The position numbers and the translations under genes were made by a program. From Symbiodinium natans (lineage: Eukaryota > Sar > Dinophyceae > Suessiales > Symbiodiniaceae), in assembly GCA_905221605.1 (NCBI GenBank), contig CAJNDS010002304.1, positions 64,001-128,000 on the forward strand: a DNA stretch of 64,000 bases, given 5' to 3'. This document shows, piece by piece, positions 47,101-59,819 of the stretch (its first letter is position 1; every line of letters starts with the position of its first letter). The notes below the pieces were generated by a model that was not told the DNA's origin, did no database searches, and saw only the letters and a program-made list of their open reading frames with translations.

Positions 47101-48145
47101 GCAGAGCGAGTGGGATGCAGCGTCCGAAGCCGCTCGAAGTATGAGCTGACCTTGTTGGCCCACACCAGGAAGCTCATGCAAAAAGCTTCGAAGCCATCCA
47201 CCTCCGCGTTGCGCCGGGGGGTCCGGCACTTGGGCGAGACGCGATCAATCTTGAATGCAGGAGTTGGCGGGGAGCCCACCATCTGCTTGAGCAGAAAGGT
47301 GATGTTCACTTCTTCGCAGTCTGCAGCCTCAGATCTCTGCCGCATCCCAACATCGAGGTCAGAAACTCCAAGAGCCCCCCCCCCCCTTACCGAAGGAATA
47401 GACTCCTCAAGCCCTTACATCTCCATGTTAAGATCCCCAGACTTTAAACTACAGTAACTACACTTCCTTTAGAACCTTAATAAAATGCTACAGGTATTTT
47501 AAGTCAAGGGTTCGATGTAAAAAACTAACTCCTAAGGGGGCTATAGCAAAGATGGTTCAAGATGATCTAGTTCTATGACAGCGATGCGGCCTTGGCCTCC
47601 GGGTGAGGCGAGGACTTGGTGCTTGTTTTGAGCTCTACGTGCCCAGTGTGGCTGCAAAGTGTCCTGGGTTGCTGTTCAGGAGCTTGATGGCTATAACTAC
47701 AAAGGATATGCCGGAAACAGTAGGGGAGGTATCGTGAGGAGGGCTTTTTGGTAACCGCAAAAAAACTCCTCAACCGCTGCCCAGCATCAGCCGATCCGAA
47801 TCCTCTGCGCCCACGCCGCGGATAGCCTCGAGCTCGTAAGACACGGCAAACTTCCAGAAGAATTCAGTCCTGACTTGTCCATTTCGGCTCACAATGCGAC
47901 GCAGCTAGGGGGAAGTGAAGCGCACCGAGGGCGAAGCACTTTTGTGACAGTCTTGCTGGTGAAGCCTTAAGATCAGGCTCAGCGCCGCGCAACAGACTCA
48001 ACGCGCAAAGGGGCTTGCCATAGTTGAGTCTGGAAACCCAGTGCAACGCCACCCAACTGCACCTCGTTCACATGCTTCGTGGGCGATTCCTCATCACGAG
48101 TGACCTCCCGCAGAAACTGGCACGTCTCCTCCACCAGGCTCAAGT
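41127..48145 (-). CDS. 3' part of a large dinoflagellate-conserved protein
   Basis: I recognise successive blocks from recurring dinoflagellate predicted proteins; no named domain and no known function. Approximate exons (minus): 48050-48145 (CQFLREVTRDEE), 47880-48050 (RLNYGKPLCALSLLRGAEP), 47775-47869 (FFWKFAVSYELEAIRGVG), 47585-47660 (ELKTSTKSSPHPEA), 46690-47330 (NITFLLKQMVG, CRTPRRN, IIIPALPLF), 46340-46410 (FAIRRSNNHGPEGTISIE), 45819-46269 (SFGGEVHLHAWLDHQFSG, SLSPEQQDFAKAFRAMQLE), 45600-45690 (VVVQIKPQLEKLLNLPNDSL), 45080-45189 (LFIKYQIPSDLLSF), 42486-42995 (a low-complexity Pro/Ala/Ser linker, then QLDEQFEKLDPD), 42290-42376 (LRPTIINPGSTWSKRSQAAL), 41990-42085 (SLATDQQKRR) and 41127-41237 (ELHIIVAATHCFDKTVTETV, NINPIAKVERSS). 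Joins 45819/45690 (GC-AG) and 42486/42376 (GA-AG) are in phase. The last exon is unresolved. A frame change near 48046-48052 may be a frameshift. Confidence 0.8.
42174..42262. repeat. AT-rich AAT/ATT trinucleotide island in an intron
   Basis: AATAATAATAATAACAATAA with ATCATATTAATCATATTAATCA, in the intron between exons 42290-42376 and 41990-42085 of the large gene. It shares words with the islands at 17676 and 61795. Confidence 0.85.
43703..43750 (-). repeat. Interstitial telomere-type array (TTTAGGG)n
   Basis: Six to seven units, with one GGGCTTAGGG variant, in an intron-size gap of the large gene. Confidence 0.95.
43944..43988 (+). repeat. Interstitial telomere-type array (CCCTAAA)n
   Basis: Six perfect units in inverted orientation to the array 200 bp away. 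Confidence 0.95.
45211..45254. repeat. TA/CATA microsatellite in an intron
   Basis: TACATGTATATGTATACG followed by (TA)n, directly upstream of the exon ending at 45189. Confidence 0.9.
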
Positions 48146-51100
48146 AAAACGAACAACCATGAGCCCCGAGGCACGCAACCTGGGTTTGTTAAATGGGAAA
48201 AACCACACGAGAAATGTGGAGGGACATACATGGACGCAAGCGCTGCGGGACATGGACGGCAGCTCGGCTAGAAGCCAAAACATGCAGGGGCATAGAGAGA
48301 CATGACGACCAACAATGTAACAGCAATGCCGAAGTTTTTATAGGGTTCGAACAAATTCGATAAACCTAGAACACATCAAAGTACCGATGCAGCAATCCCT
48401 GCCAGCTCCAGGTCACTCATAAGTCAAGTTAAGGAAAAAGGGGCCGCCCCGAGATACAACAGCAATGGCTGCTGGCAGCGAGACCCCCGATGGCCAATCT
48501 TAAGGCAGCTGGGCTCCTCACCCGATGTCCAGCTTTATTTCTTGACAACTTTTGGACGGTTTCGGGTTTCTGGTTTAGGGTTTGTTTTTTCCCTCCTGCA
48601 CAGCTGGGGCGAATCCGCATCGCGGGAACTCCATGTCCCCGTTTGTTCGCGCTCGGCCAGCTGTTCCAGCTGTTCATTCGTCCCTCCCCCAGCCATACCA
48701 AACAGCAAAAAGCGAAGCATCATCCGGAAAAAAGAGGTCCCCCCTAAGCGGCCCAGCAGCGCCCCTTGAATCGCCTGATTCAGATGACTAGGAAAGTGCC
48801 ATATGTACACGTTGCCTGGCCCGATCCACGTGTTGGGATCGATGGGGCGACCCTAGTACAGCAGCCCTCACGAGGAGCCCAGCATCCGAAACCAAACAAC
48901 ACCGGTAGACCCAACACAAAACGTACGGTCAGGGCAACATAGCCAACTTTCAACGAGTCGCCCCTTGTGGTTTTCTCCGCGTGGCTATCGGCTCAGGGAG
49001 AAACAGCAGGTTAGGGTTTAGGGTTTAGGGTTTAGGGGATCCAAGCTCTTGGCTCCTTTGACTTGAAGCGCAAGGACACGGCGCTGTTCGCTGCCCAGGT
49101 CTGCAGCTGAGACAGCTTCTCCTCGCCTGGGGAAGATGCTCAAGGCCAACAAGACAAGCCCAGCACGTAAAGATTCCCCTGAAATCCTAAAACTCAAACA
49201 CGAAGATATACCGAACTCCTACTGAGTTTGAAAGTCATCTCCTTAAAAAGAAGCCCCTTCTTGAGCCCTCTGTTTGAAAGCCCAGGGCGCCAACTCCCAG
49301 CGCCCCAAGGCCGTTGGCCAGTGAGGCCAGAGCCAGACAGCTGCCGCGCTCCAAGAGGCTGAACTTGTCCTGTGACGGCTTTGGCTGTTTCTTTGGGCTT
49401 AAAGGGTTAGGGGTTAGGGTTCGTTAGGGTTCGGTAGGGTTTTGTTTTTCTTCTCGCTCCCGCATAGCTGAACCGCAGGCAGGGTTTAAGTCTGGTGTTC
49501 TAGGAGGGGGAAAGTGGTTCCTGATCAGGTTTCGGGTGTGGGGCCACCTGCCTAGCAGCCTCGCTAGCCACACTGCAGGCATGCATGCAAGAGGATCTGA
49601 AGTCTGGTTGTTTGAGGTTGAGAGGGTTCGCACAGTGTCGGGGTTGGGCCAGACGCCGAACGGCAGGTGCCAAGAATTGTCCCGAGCTACCGCAGTAGAG
49701 TTGGTCTCCATCTGGGAAGCTTCGAGCTGTCAAGCGCTCTGCCAATGTGCTCTCTAAGGCTCGTTTGAGCACCGAACCCACCTTTCTCCCGCACCCAGAT
49801 CCGGGCTGAACACAACTGGGCGTGCAACCTACTCCTGTTTTTGGTGCTCTGCCTCAGGTACCCATGAACGCCTCTTCTCAGGGAGCGGCCAGGCCGAGAG
49901 ATGGTTCATCCCCAGGGTTTGGCAGCACCTTTGGCGCCCGACTACTGCGGTGTGCCGATGGACCAGCTCATCACCAGTCCTTTCTTCGCCTTCTGCTGCC
50001 GGCTTGGCGTAAGTGCATGTGGAAAGCTCTTCTTCTGCTAGCGACCTGACATGTCCTGCGTGTTGTGTAGGCCCCGCCCGAGTCAGACTCAGCACTTGTT
50101 CACTGACAGCCCGGGCTGCTGTTGTTTTTGCGGGCTGTGGACCAGACAGTGCCGCCCATCGGCGGCCCTTCTAATTTCTAATTCTACGCACCCCACTGAT
50201 CAAGCTGAGTGCAGCCATCGCACAACTGTGGGGAGGCTCAGAAATGCGAACATTGCGAACCGTTGTTTCCGGGGTGATTGAGGTTGTGATTGAGGTTGTT
50301 TACGGTTGGACAGGTCCGTGCTTCGCACTGGATTCCGGCTTGGATGGTATCTGGGATACCGCCGAGTTGGGGGACTACATGCCCTGGCTCGCCCCCTGGA
50401 CTCTACGTGCGTTGTGTGCTACCCGCCCCTGAGAACATGGCCACACTCGAACCCCACACATGCTCGGTGGACCAAAACCGAATTCACATTCCACACTCTT
50501 CTCAAAATGATGCATAATTTCGTGTATCCGGATGCGCTTGGCCGAAGATCCTGTCCAAGACCTGTTGGTGACATATCCTGGGTGCGAGCTCCTCTTTCCA
50601 CATGCCGCATATTTCCTTAGCACTAACTGCCTGCTGTCCGATCGCTGGGTAAGCATCAGATGTCCTCATAGCTGTGGTGAACATCCGCCGGGAGCTGGGG
50701 CGTCTTCCTTTAAATTTACTCGTGAAGGGAGATGCGTGCAATATCTGCTGAAGCACAACGCACATGCAGAGGCTCTTGCAAGGACACTGGGGCCAATGCA
50801 TGGAACCTGAACTCCGAAACCCAACCCCCGCTGAAGCCGATAGGCCCTAAACCCCACAACCGTTGCCCTGAGCCTCCGGATTTAAGCCAGGGATCTCCGC
50901 CTCTAAGACCAACTTCACCCGCTCGATCGCCTCCGTTCAGTGGTACGGGGTTTGGGGTTTAGGGGGGGTCTTGTGCATGGGGAGGCATCCTGAAATTTCA
51001 GGGCCACAGGCTAGAATTATTATTATTACTACTACTACTATTATTACTATTACTTATTTTTTTTTGGGGGGGGGGGGGGGGGGGGGGTTTTGGGGGCTCT

Positions 51101-52816
51101 TGGCTGTGGCTTCAAATGGGAAGGGCTTCGGGCTTCAGAATGCGGATCTGTGTGAGGCCGTTGCTTGACTTGGCCCTGACATGTCCGTGGGTCCGCCTTC
51201 TGCAGCTTGAGCTCGAACTGCTTCATCTGCTTCTCGGCACTCATGGCGAGAGCACTGAAGGGTGCCACTTCGTCACTGCGTTCTGCTACCTTGTTTGCCT
51301 TTAATTTGCTTGAGCCAAGCAGCAACAAATCCGCGTGCTCACGGAAAGACAACAACTGCGGCCATGGCCTACGAACCGTGTGCGGGACTGCATGTCCATT
51401 GTGTCCATGCCCAACCTTGGAGGTGCTTGCCATGACACCTGAGGGCAGAAAAAGCAGTCGTACAATCGCTTTGCTGCTGGCTTACTGCAAGAATTCTTCG
51501 GCAGCGGATGTAAGCTGCGTGCTGCAACACCTGGAGGTCAGACGACAGCCTGTCAGGCCAAGGAACGTCCTCCGAAGCAAAGAGACTTGTGATCTGAGCC
51601 CCTGGCACCAAGTAGGTATCACACAAGGCAGTCAGCACCTTAGCCGGTGGTTAGCAGTGCAGATGCACTGTGCCGAACGAAAGCTGCCAAGCAGGCAGCC
51701 AAGCTTTGCTTCGAATGTGAAGACTTCCCAGTTCTTTGATGCTGCGTCAAGGCTACCAAGCATTTCCAACCTACCCTATCGGTGCTCTTCTTGTGGGGGC
51801 CGCACTGCTGTCGAAGCTTCCACATGGGACTCTGCAACTCGTGCCTCAGATTTGATGCAGGGCTAGCGAAGATTATGTCAGAATCCGGAGCTGCCAAAGG
51901 CTCGCAAGCCTTCGACATCATGCTGGGCACGAGCAGGTTCAATAAGATACGTCCACCAGCAAGAATCTGTCCTACGTAGCGTGTGTTTAGCAAAGCGCTG
52001 GAAGACCATGGTGGCATTGAAGCCGCGCGACCGACTCTATCGTGTCTTTTCATGCCAGAGCCACACCATGCCACGTGGTGAAACGAAGGAACGAAGATGC
52101 AGGTTGGAGCATGGTGCACTCCTCATTCTTAGTTTCAGCTCAGCCAGACGAACTACCAGCAGCCTATCAACATCATACTACCCCCCCTGCAAGTCTGGAA
52201 CGACAACGCGCACCCCCTTTTACCAGCCTTGGGGCAAAGGCCTCGTGGCAGAACCCTGCCTAGGCTCAGCCATCCACCGCCAACCCAAGCAGAGCTACAA
52301 ATCTGCCAGATCAGCTTCCTCTGCGAGAAAGTCGGCACCGAAGCCAAGAAAACTATTTTGCAATATTGCAAGATCTGGAAAAAAGTTTCCACCATCCGCC
52401 TCCCACACCCAGTTCAGGCCCAGCTGAGGCTAGATGGCCAGTTGTGCTCTATATTTCCAGATCTCACACTTAAACAATCCTAAGCCACAGCAGTTCGTCA
52501 ATTCGAAACGTCAGAGGCCTGACAAGGCCCGAGAGTCCGACCACAGCCCCTCCGAGAGGTCCCAGTTCGTCCACTTCCTTACATCAGGAGCGCAAGATCA
52601 AGCATGTGCAGCGCCCGTCTAGGTGCTTTCACCATAAGCACCATTCTTGCATGGGACGCAATCTGCTTTGAGGCACTTGGTGGGAAGATGATAGGTCCAC
52701 CTACAAACATGCGGGGACAATGCAGGCAGGGTGTTTCTTGCCGGGGATCACTTCCTGCGGTTTCGGGAAAGCTCTCCCGAGTCGTGTTGTAGTTGGCACA
52801 GCCAGTGAGCCATCGC
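48146..52816. other. Stretch with possible exons, none assigned
   Basis: Minus frames with protein character: 48640-48845 (DPNTWIGPGNVYIWHFP, then HLNQAIQGALLG), 51207-51310 (KANKVAERSDEVAPFSAL), 51470-51638 (TSLFASEDVPWPDRLSSDLQ) and about 51830-51980. They agree in strand with the rest but could not be joined or named. Telomere-type arrays are at 49011-49037 and 49404-49443, and a 22-base G run at 51066-51087. Confidence 0.35.
49404..49443 (-). repeat. Degenerate telomere-type array
   Basis: AGGGTTAGGGGTTAGGGTTC followed by GTTAGGGTTCGGTAGGG: units of the TTAGGG/TTTAGGG kind with insertions. Confidence 0.75.
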
Positions 52817-52965
52817 CTTCCACGGCCCAGATGATGATGGACAGTCGCACGCCGTCCTTCTCGTCATCCGAGGGCGGGATGGAATGAGTGAAAAGATCGT
52901 TGAAGAACGTGTCGAAAGCAAAGACGTCACCTGGCCACAGAAGGCGAGAAATGCCTCTCTCATGG
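52817..52965 (-). CDS. Exon resembling a 2-oxoglutarate/Fe(II) oxygenase (AlkB-like)
   Basis: Minus frame reads RGISRLLWPGDVFAFDTFF, then NDLFTHSIPPSDDEKDGVRL, then SIIIWAVEGDG. The order GD(V/L)FxF, then H-x-[IV]-P, then a loop, then R-[LI]-S-[IL] is the C-terminal half of the double-stranded beta-helix of this fold: the His would be the third iron ligand and the Arg would bind 2-oxoglutarate. The upstream HxD exon was not found. A second frame overlaps the 5' part (TFRIKQQNGRLNGLGAMREA) and ends at a good GT donor, so the exon start is uncertain. Substrate cannot be guessed. Confidence 0.4.
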
Positions 52966-53658
52966 CCCCCAATCCATTCAAGCGACCGTTCTGCTGCTTG
53001 ATCCGGAAAGTCTCACCAGTGAACCTGCAAGCATGTGCCAAGGAGAGGTGCCCAGGACACAGTCTGCTTTTCGAAGTGAAGCATGCCCAATTTCTCGCAG
53101 GCAAGAAACAAGTGTCTGTGTGCATGGTGCATGGTGTGCTCACAGCGCGACATGAGCAAACACAAGCTGCTGAAGGCTCCCAGCCTGTCTTTGAAGCTGA
53201 TCCTTGCACGACGCAGCGCAGCAGCAACAACAAGACTCATCTGCTACAAGAAGAAGCAACCTTCCCCATCCAACTGCAAGAAAAACGGGAAGCCGTTCTC
53301 TCCACACATGCTCTCACCCCCCAACTCTGCCCAACCAACTCTGCCCAAGCGTCGGCCGCGTTGCTCCGAGACTGAGGCCGATGGTGGCACTGGGGCGAGG
53401 CCTTCGGTCCTGGAGCGTGCTGAGCAATGCGCACCCAGGAGCTGTAAGGATACCGAGGCTCGGAAAGCTGAAAGCAGAGCTGCACTTGTGCACTGCACGA
53501 ACGTGCCTGACATTGCCTGACCCTCCGCTGATCCCCTGTCACCCTAAACCCCAAACCCCCTGGTTCCTTGTAGTTGTCTTGATGCGCCGACTTCTCTTCG
53601 GCGCCATTCCTTATTGGAGCTGCACCATCCTTTGAGTACCCTTGACTTGCGCCGATTT

Positions 53659-53772
53659 GGGGGTTTATGACATTAGGGGTTCCTTATTGGGGTCCTTATT
53701 ATAAGGGGATCCGACTGTTTGGGGTTTCTATTTTACGGAATATTAAGGATCCCCTAGATTCGTGAACCCCCC
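53659..53772 (+). mobile_element. MITE-1 copy
   Basis: GGGGGTTTATGACATTAGGG at the left, TTGGGGTCCTTATTATAAGG in the middle, and TCGTGAACCCCCC at the right. The ends form an inverted repeat with one or two mismatches. At about 114 bp it is longer than the copy at 25833 because of an extra ATTAAGGATCCCC block. Confidence 0.8.
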
Positions 53773-53948
53773 GTTTACGCAGGATGGATCCAAGAAGCCG
53801 GTATACGTTGACCCAGCAGTCCACCATGGACAGGCCAAACAAGGAGACCAGCCGCGCGACCACCGCCGTAAATGTCTTGGAGAAAGCAAGGTGCTCGCCC
53901 CAAATCCTTGTCAGAGCCGAAAATAGTGCTGCTGTCTTCCAGACATCG

Positions 53949-53985
53949 GAAGGAAGGAAGGAAGGAGGGAAGGAAGGAAGGAAGG
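53949..53985. repeat. GGAA microsatellite
   Basis: About nine GGAA units with one GGGA variant. Confidence 0.95.
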
Positions 53986-56900
53986 ACTTTGGGCAACAAT
54001 TGTGCTGCTGTCTGCGTCCACGTCGCTGCATGTGCCGCTTGCTTCGATGCAGCTTCAAGCGGCTGCCGGCCTTCCTGAAAGGCAGAGGGGTGGCTGCAAA
54101 CCAAGGGAGTTTGGCATGAACACGCCCCATTGCGGCTCAGATACGCAATGTCTTCCAGCAATGCTTTCACTAGGTTGGCATCATCGTTGGACGAGCCCAG
54201 TGCTGGCACATGTACACAGTGCCCAGAACGAACCAGCCGTGATGGCAAGGGCTTCATCTTCCTGGCATAATTATCTGTTCGGTTGGCAGCGGAGTTGCAA
54301 ACCCAGACAGCTCGTTCATCTAGTCCAGATGGCATTGATCAGAAGACTGCTCGTTACACCCAAAAGACTGACATGGCACCATAAGCCAAGTTTCGGAAAG
54401 GCTGGCATCTTGAGTGCTGCTTGCAGCGGTGATCTTTCCACAGCCGTCTCGAGCAGTGAAGACCGGACTGGCCGCACTCTTCGTGTCACCGGCGCGCCCC
54501 GCTCAACAACGTCTCTGCGGATGCCTGGAAGGGAGAAAGTTGTTGTGGAATGCGTGAGTGAGTGATCGTGACGTTCATGGGTCTTGTACAGTATAGGTGT
54601 ACGCTTGGGCGTCGTGCGCTGGCGGGAACGTGCTATGGCCTGGTAGGGAGCGGCTCGGGTGGCGCCTGTGTATGCCCGTGTGCAAATGCACGTGCTTGTG
54701 CTTCCCCCTTAAACCCTAATCTAACATCCCCAAGCCCTTTTAGCCCTCAGTTCTTGCGGCGGGTGCATAGGCGGAAAAGGACCGCCACGAGACATGTCAA
54801 CCGGGCGTTGCGCCTCCTTGGGCCGGTCCAGGGCTCCTCTGCTCAGAGGATGTCTCGCGTCTTACGATGTGGGGGGGGTGGGGGGAGGATGGCGGATCAG
54901 GGTCCCTATTTGGGGGGTTCAAGCTGCAGGTCAGTGGGAAACACGGCTGCAGAGGGGGCCCCTCCCCCCCTTCTGCATCTTCTGCGAGTGCCCTCTTCCG
55001 ATCGAGGTTCGTCGACTTTGGTGAGGCACCGAAGCATCGTGCGCGTAGCACGAAAGCGCACCTCACGCCTGCAGGGTGCGGCTTGCAATCAGCATCTGTG
55101 AAGACCCCCCATCCCTTCAGGCCTGGTTGAAGCATGGGCCACATGCTAAGTGACAGCAGCACGCCCACTGTCACCCAGGCTCTCTGTACCACCCCTCGCA
55201 TGGCGGAGGCCGGCCAGGACACAGATTCTCAACAGGCGGGATGCTGTGGGGTCGGTGGAGTCTGTGGCGTTTGCGGGGATATTTCGGCCTGCTTGGCTTG
55301 ATGGACCGACAACGCAATGCTGGCTGCAAAACATGGGCTCGAACTTGGACATAGCTGCGGGACCTAGCGTTATCTATCAGCTTTGTGCTCCCCACGTGTG
55401 CAAGCGCGCAGGCTTTGTGTCAATTTGTGTGTTCTTTGAGGGCCATGCCCCGCGCAAACTTGCCAAGCTCGTTGCCTCAGGTGCTATTCCAGGTGAGGAG
55501 GCAAGGCTCTAGATAGGTCATGTGAACATTTTGCGCAGGCTGAGAGAGCCTCCTGAGGCTCGAGCAAGAAAACTCCAAGCCTCAGTCGGCAGGATGAGGT
55601 TTCACGCGGGAGCACGGACCACAACATGGGAAAGAGTACAGTCGTCTCTTCTGCCCAGTGGCGAGTCTCCCGCAGAAGGCAACTAACAGCGCACCAGCCC
55701 ACCTGCATGGACGGGCGACCACTGAAAAGTGCGCTGAGGCTCCGCCAAGGACTCCCAAGGCAAAGTGCGCATCAGCGGCAGCTTCGGCCCCCCTTTGCTG
55801 TAGGGCCATGGCTCTTCAACAGCCGAGAGGACGAAGCCGTCCACGGGTGACCTAGCAGGAATTTCGGCATCCTTGCATGCGCTTGCTTTGCATCTTGCTG
55901 CGCCCGCCTGTAGAACCACCACAAGGCTGCACTTGCAAAGCCATACCTTGCTTGCGTGGTGCATCGGTGTGCGTGCACCGGCGAATCATACACCACTCCA
56001 ACCGCGCGCTGAGCTCAAGGCCCCGTAGCTGCGGCTCCTCATGCCAATGCGGAAAGATGCGGCAAGTCCAGCGAAAGCTACAGACTCTGCGCCGTGTGCG
56101 CCCTTTTAATGATTCTGTAAAGTGGACTGCCTGAACAGGTTTCTGTCTTGACTATGACTCTTGGGCGAGCACCGAATCCCAGAACGCCCAGAACCGGAGC
56201 CAGCGGCACGCGTGAGCCTCCTGTCGGAGATGCATGGCATTTGGAGGCTTGTTGCCAGTAAGTATCGAGCTTCGACGGCATGAGGCGTCGAAGCCTCTCT
56301 CTATAACTTCTTGTGGATGCAAGCGGCATCTCACCGACTACTGGCCCACCGGTACTGAGCTGCTGTCCCAGGTGTTCAACGCCCAGGCATAGCAAGCACA
56401 GACACACCTGAGAGAAGCAGAACGACAGGGCTTCTCCGCACAAAATGGCAAATGGAAAGGCCCAGGCCAGTGAGAGCTTGCTCTGCTGTATCTCTGGCAC
56501 CCCAGCTGTCTGCAAAGAGGCCTCGGCGACAGCTGCTAGCAGAACCCCCCAAATCAACTCCAAAAACCTGTAACAACGCGCAGGCATAGATCCTGAGCTG
56601 TTGACCACCAGCACAACATACAAGGCTCCCTGCAAAGCGGAGCTGGTGGAATCTCCATGACCTACCAAGCTCCCTGCTCTTGAAATCTGTTGCCTGGCAA
56701 GTCCAAGCTGTGCTGGCGCCCGAGAATGCGGCTCCTCATGGAACAGCAACATCTGACCATGGTTCTGGGTGTAGTACTGCGGGAGTATATCGCGAAGCCT
56801 CCGCCTGCTTCCAGCAGCCAAGGCCATGGTAGCCTTGGGCATCAACACAAATGACAAGTGTGCTTTCATCGAGGTCAGGGGCAGTCCATCTGCCAGCAAC

Positions 56901-59287
56901 GGTCCTCTTTCAGGGCAGTCTCAGGCAGCCTCTTGTTTTCTGCGCTTGGCAGGCCTTGGTTCTCCTTGTAGAGACTGGGATGCTGCAAAGCATGTACCGG
57001 CGGCTCCACAAGCCTGATCTAAACAATACGCCAGGATGTGGAACCGGCCCTGAAGCTGAAGATGCTCGCAACAAGGAGAACTGGATGGATGAGGGCCAGT
57101 TGTCTAAAAGTCTATACTGAACTTGGAACCCTCGCAAAAATTGTCATTTTTGGCTGTTTCGTAGGAATTATAGTACCCAAAAAACTATAAATATTCCCAA
57201 ATGTCCCTAAGAAGTTCGAGCTTCAGGAATGCACCACACCCAGGAAGCGACACAGCTGCACGCTGCAGCTGCAGGGGCTGTTCTAAACCTGCCTATAAAA
57301 GGCCGGATGGAGTACGTAGGCCGAGTGGTCCTCACCTGGCATGCAACAAAAAACCCTCAGCAAGCACTTCACCCCGGGAACGAGGTTCTGCTACAGGCAT
57401 GTCCGTGCGGTTCGCTACCAAGCTTGAGTGAGGCACGTGAAGATAAACGGGCATGTCAATGAAGACACAGTTTCAACGGGCCAGGCTGCTTGGTGGAATC
57501 GGGCATTGCATCCGCCTGGAAATCGTGGAACGCCAGAGAGCATGGGCACGAGCAGCGAGACACGGACTGCATCTTCCCAGCTGACCGTACTTCTACCATG
57601 GAGGTGTCAGATGGGGAACGCTAGGAACGCATTGCCCTTGCAAAACGCTCAACCCATCTCAGCCTTGGCAAGCGAGCCCCATGCCTTCGGCACCACCTGA
57701 TCTTTTGGAATACCTGGCATGGTGCCAGCTATCTCAGCTGGGTGGCCTCAATCCTTTCCATGCTTTTGAGTCCCTGCTGTGCATGCCCAGCGACGCATGA
57801 CAATCGCAGGCTTTGGCTTCTTGACGCCGCGAATCTGGACCTCGAAGCCCAGAGACCTCAGACGAACAGAGCGACCAGTGCTGGAGGACCATTGCGTGGT
57901 GGCAGACGTCGCTCAAGTTAAAGGCCCACGGACTGAACATAAAGAATGCCGCGCTCTCTTGAAGGGTGACATAGCACGACAATGAAGCGGCATGACATGG
58001 CCTGCGAACCCCGCAAAACAGTATAGAGCAACACGGGGAGCTTGTGCTTTGTTTGTTCGCACGGAGGGGTTGCGTAGCCCCAGAAAAAAGCTATCGGATT
58101 TGGAAAGCAGCAATGTTCGAAGATGTCTTTCGATCCTTGTGCCATATGTTGGCAGTTCTGCTTGATTAGTATGCTCCAGGCTGGCATGGCTTGACTCGTC
58201 TACAGCTTGACAAATTGAAATCATGTTTGTGGAAAGGGCAGCCAGGACCTGCTTCCCCGAACGGCCTAAAACCCTTGTTGCTTGTTGTGTTAACCCTGAG
58301 CCCAGAACTTTCAATTTGAGGCAAGGGATTCTCACGGAGGAGGTTTCGATGCCGCTCTTGCTCGAGGGAAAGCTTTGCACTGCTCCGAAGTGCGTGACAT
58401 CTACTTTCGTACCTGCTACAAACTCTGTACCCGTCTTCACCCGGACACATCCATGCCATTCATAAGGGCTTCTGCCATCTCTCCAAATCTTCAGGAACAA
58501 CCGTGTTGGACATTGTGTGAATTTGTTGATGTGCTCTTTGCAAACCGTGAAAAGAAGCATTTTCAACCACTCTGCTTCCCAAACGTGTCCTTGTCCTCTT
58601 GCACTTCCAAAGACCCCTCCCCATCCCTCCCCCCTGCCCCCCTCCCAAACAAAAGCTGCGGGCTGCGCAATCCCAAAGAACTCTCCTATGGCCCTTGGGT
58701 TTCCTGGAACAAGATGAGTCTTCTTCTTGCGGCGAAATACTATTATTTGCGATGTTTTGCACAGCGCTCTTCCGTGCGACCTCCCATGCCTTTTCTGCAG
58801 TCGAAGGGCGGGTTGTCCACCAGCAGTGGCGCGCATTGGCTTCCTTCTCCTTCTGCCTGGACCGCGAGCTGTCCGAGAGAACTCGCAGTCTGACCCCCTC
58901 CACATTGAGTACTTTCCTTCAGCCATATTGTTCGCGCAGTGGGCACCTAGACTCGTGGCAAACTCTGCTGAACATGGAGGGTGAACCTGCAAGAACAACC
59001 GCATACCACCCCGCATTCTGACGTAATCCCCTTCCCCCCCCCCTCTCCCCCCTAAAATTAAATAACCCCAGTATGTTTATATTGTAGTATATGGGGGGGG
59101 GGGGGGTATTCAATATTACAGGGTAGGGGGGGGGGGGGGTTTGATTATTCGGGGGGAAGGGATTAATTAGTTGTGTGCCGTGCGATCGCCTGCCTTTTCC
59201 GCGGTCTTCTCTTGGTTGGCGTCAGCGATCTCCTGGCTCATCTCGCCCATAAGCATGTAGAGCCCCACCTTGACTGCAGGCCCCGTC

Positions 59288-59403
59288 ATTACAGGGTTAT
59301 TAACGGGTTCTTATAGGGTTACTAGGGTGATTATCGGGTTATTAAAGGGTTCTTATAGGGTTTTTTGGGTTCTTATAGGGTTATTAGGGTTCTTATAGGT
59401 TTA
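59288..59403. repeat. Minisatellite of GGGTTCTTATA / GGGTTATTA units
   Basis: About ten units of 9-14 bp, each starting GGGTT or GGGTGA and ending in TATA or TTA. The G-rich start echoes the telomere repeat, but the unit is distinct. Confidence 0.85.
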
Positions 59404-59819
59404 CAGGGCCATGCGCGACCCACGACATTCGTTTAGCTTAAGAGCTTGAGGTGCCATCCCTCGAAACCATGCAACCTTTTTGACTTCTCAATCAGGGAAA
59501 GGTAGGTCAATGAGGTTAGGAAGGGGGGCCGGTATCCCATGGTAGCGTATCGGTTGATGATCTAAACATCTAAACAGCTGCTAGCAGTGAGCGTCTTGAG
59601 TTTAAAGGCGCGAAGTCGAAGATCGAGGATGGAAGAATCTGAGAAAACTCTTGGGCTAAGCCTTCGATTTCCAGCTTGAGTGTCTTGAGTTTCACGGCGT
59701 GGGCGCACTTCAAAGCGTGGCCGAAGAGTTTTCCGACAGTCTTCGATCTTTGGTGCTCCAGACGTTCAAGATGCCAGCAGACGGTTTGGATGCTTTGTTG
59801 GGGGGGGGGGGTAAGATCA

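Noticed and set aside
51302-51316. TTGGCTCAAG on the minus strand, like the 3' end of the dinoflagellate spliced leader
   Set aside because: Only ten bases match the 22-base leader, which is not far from chance in 64 kb read on both strands.
57913-59016. 367-codon open frame on the minus strand
   Set aside because: Right strand and long, but no family, no helical or hydrophobic pattern I trust, and a competing open frame at 58460-58903. Left unannotated as a gene.
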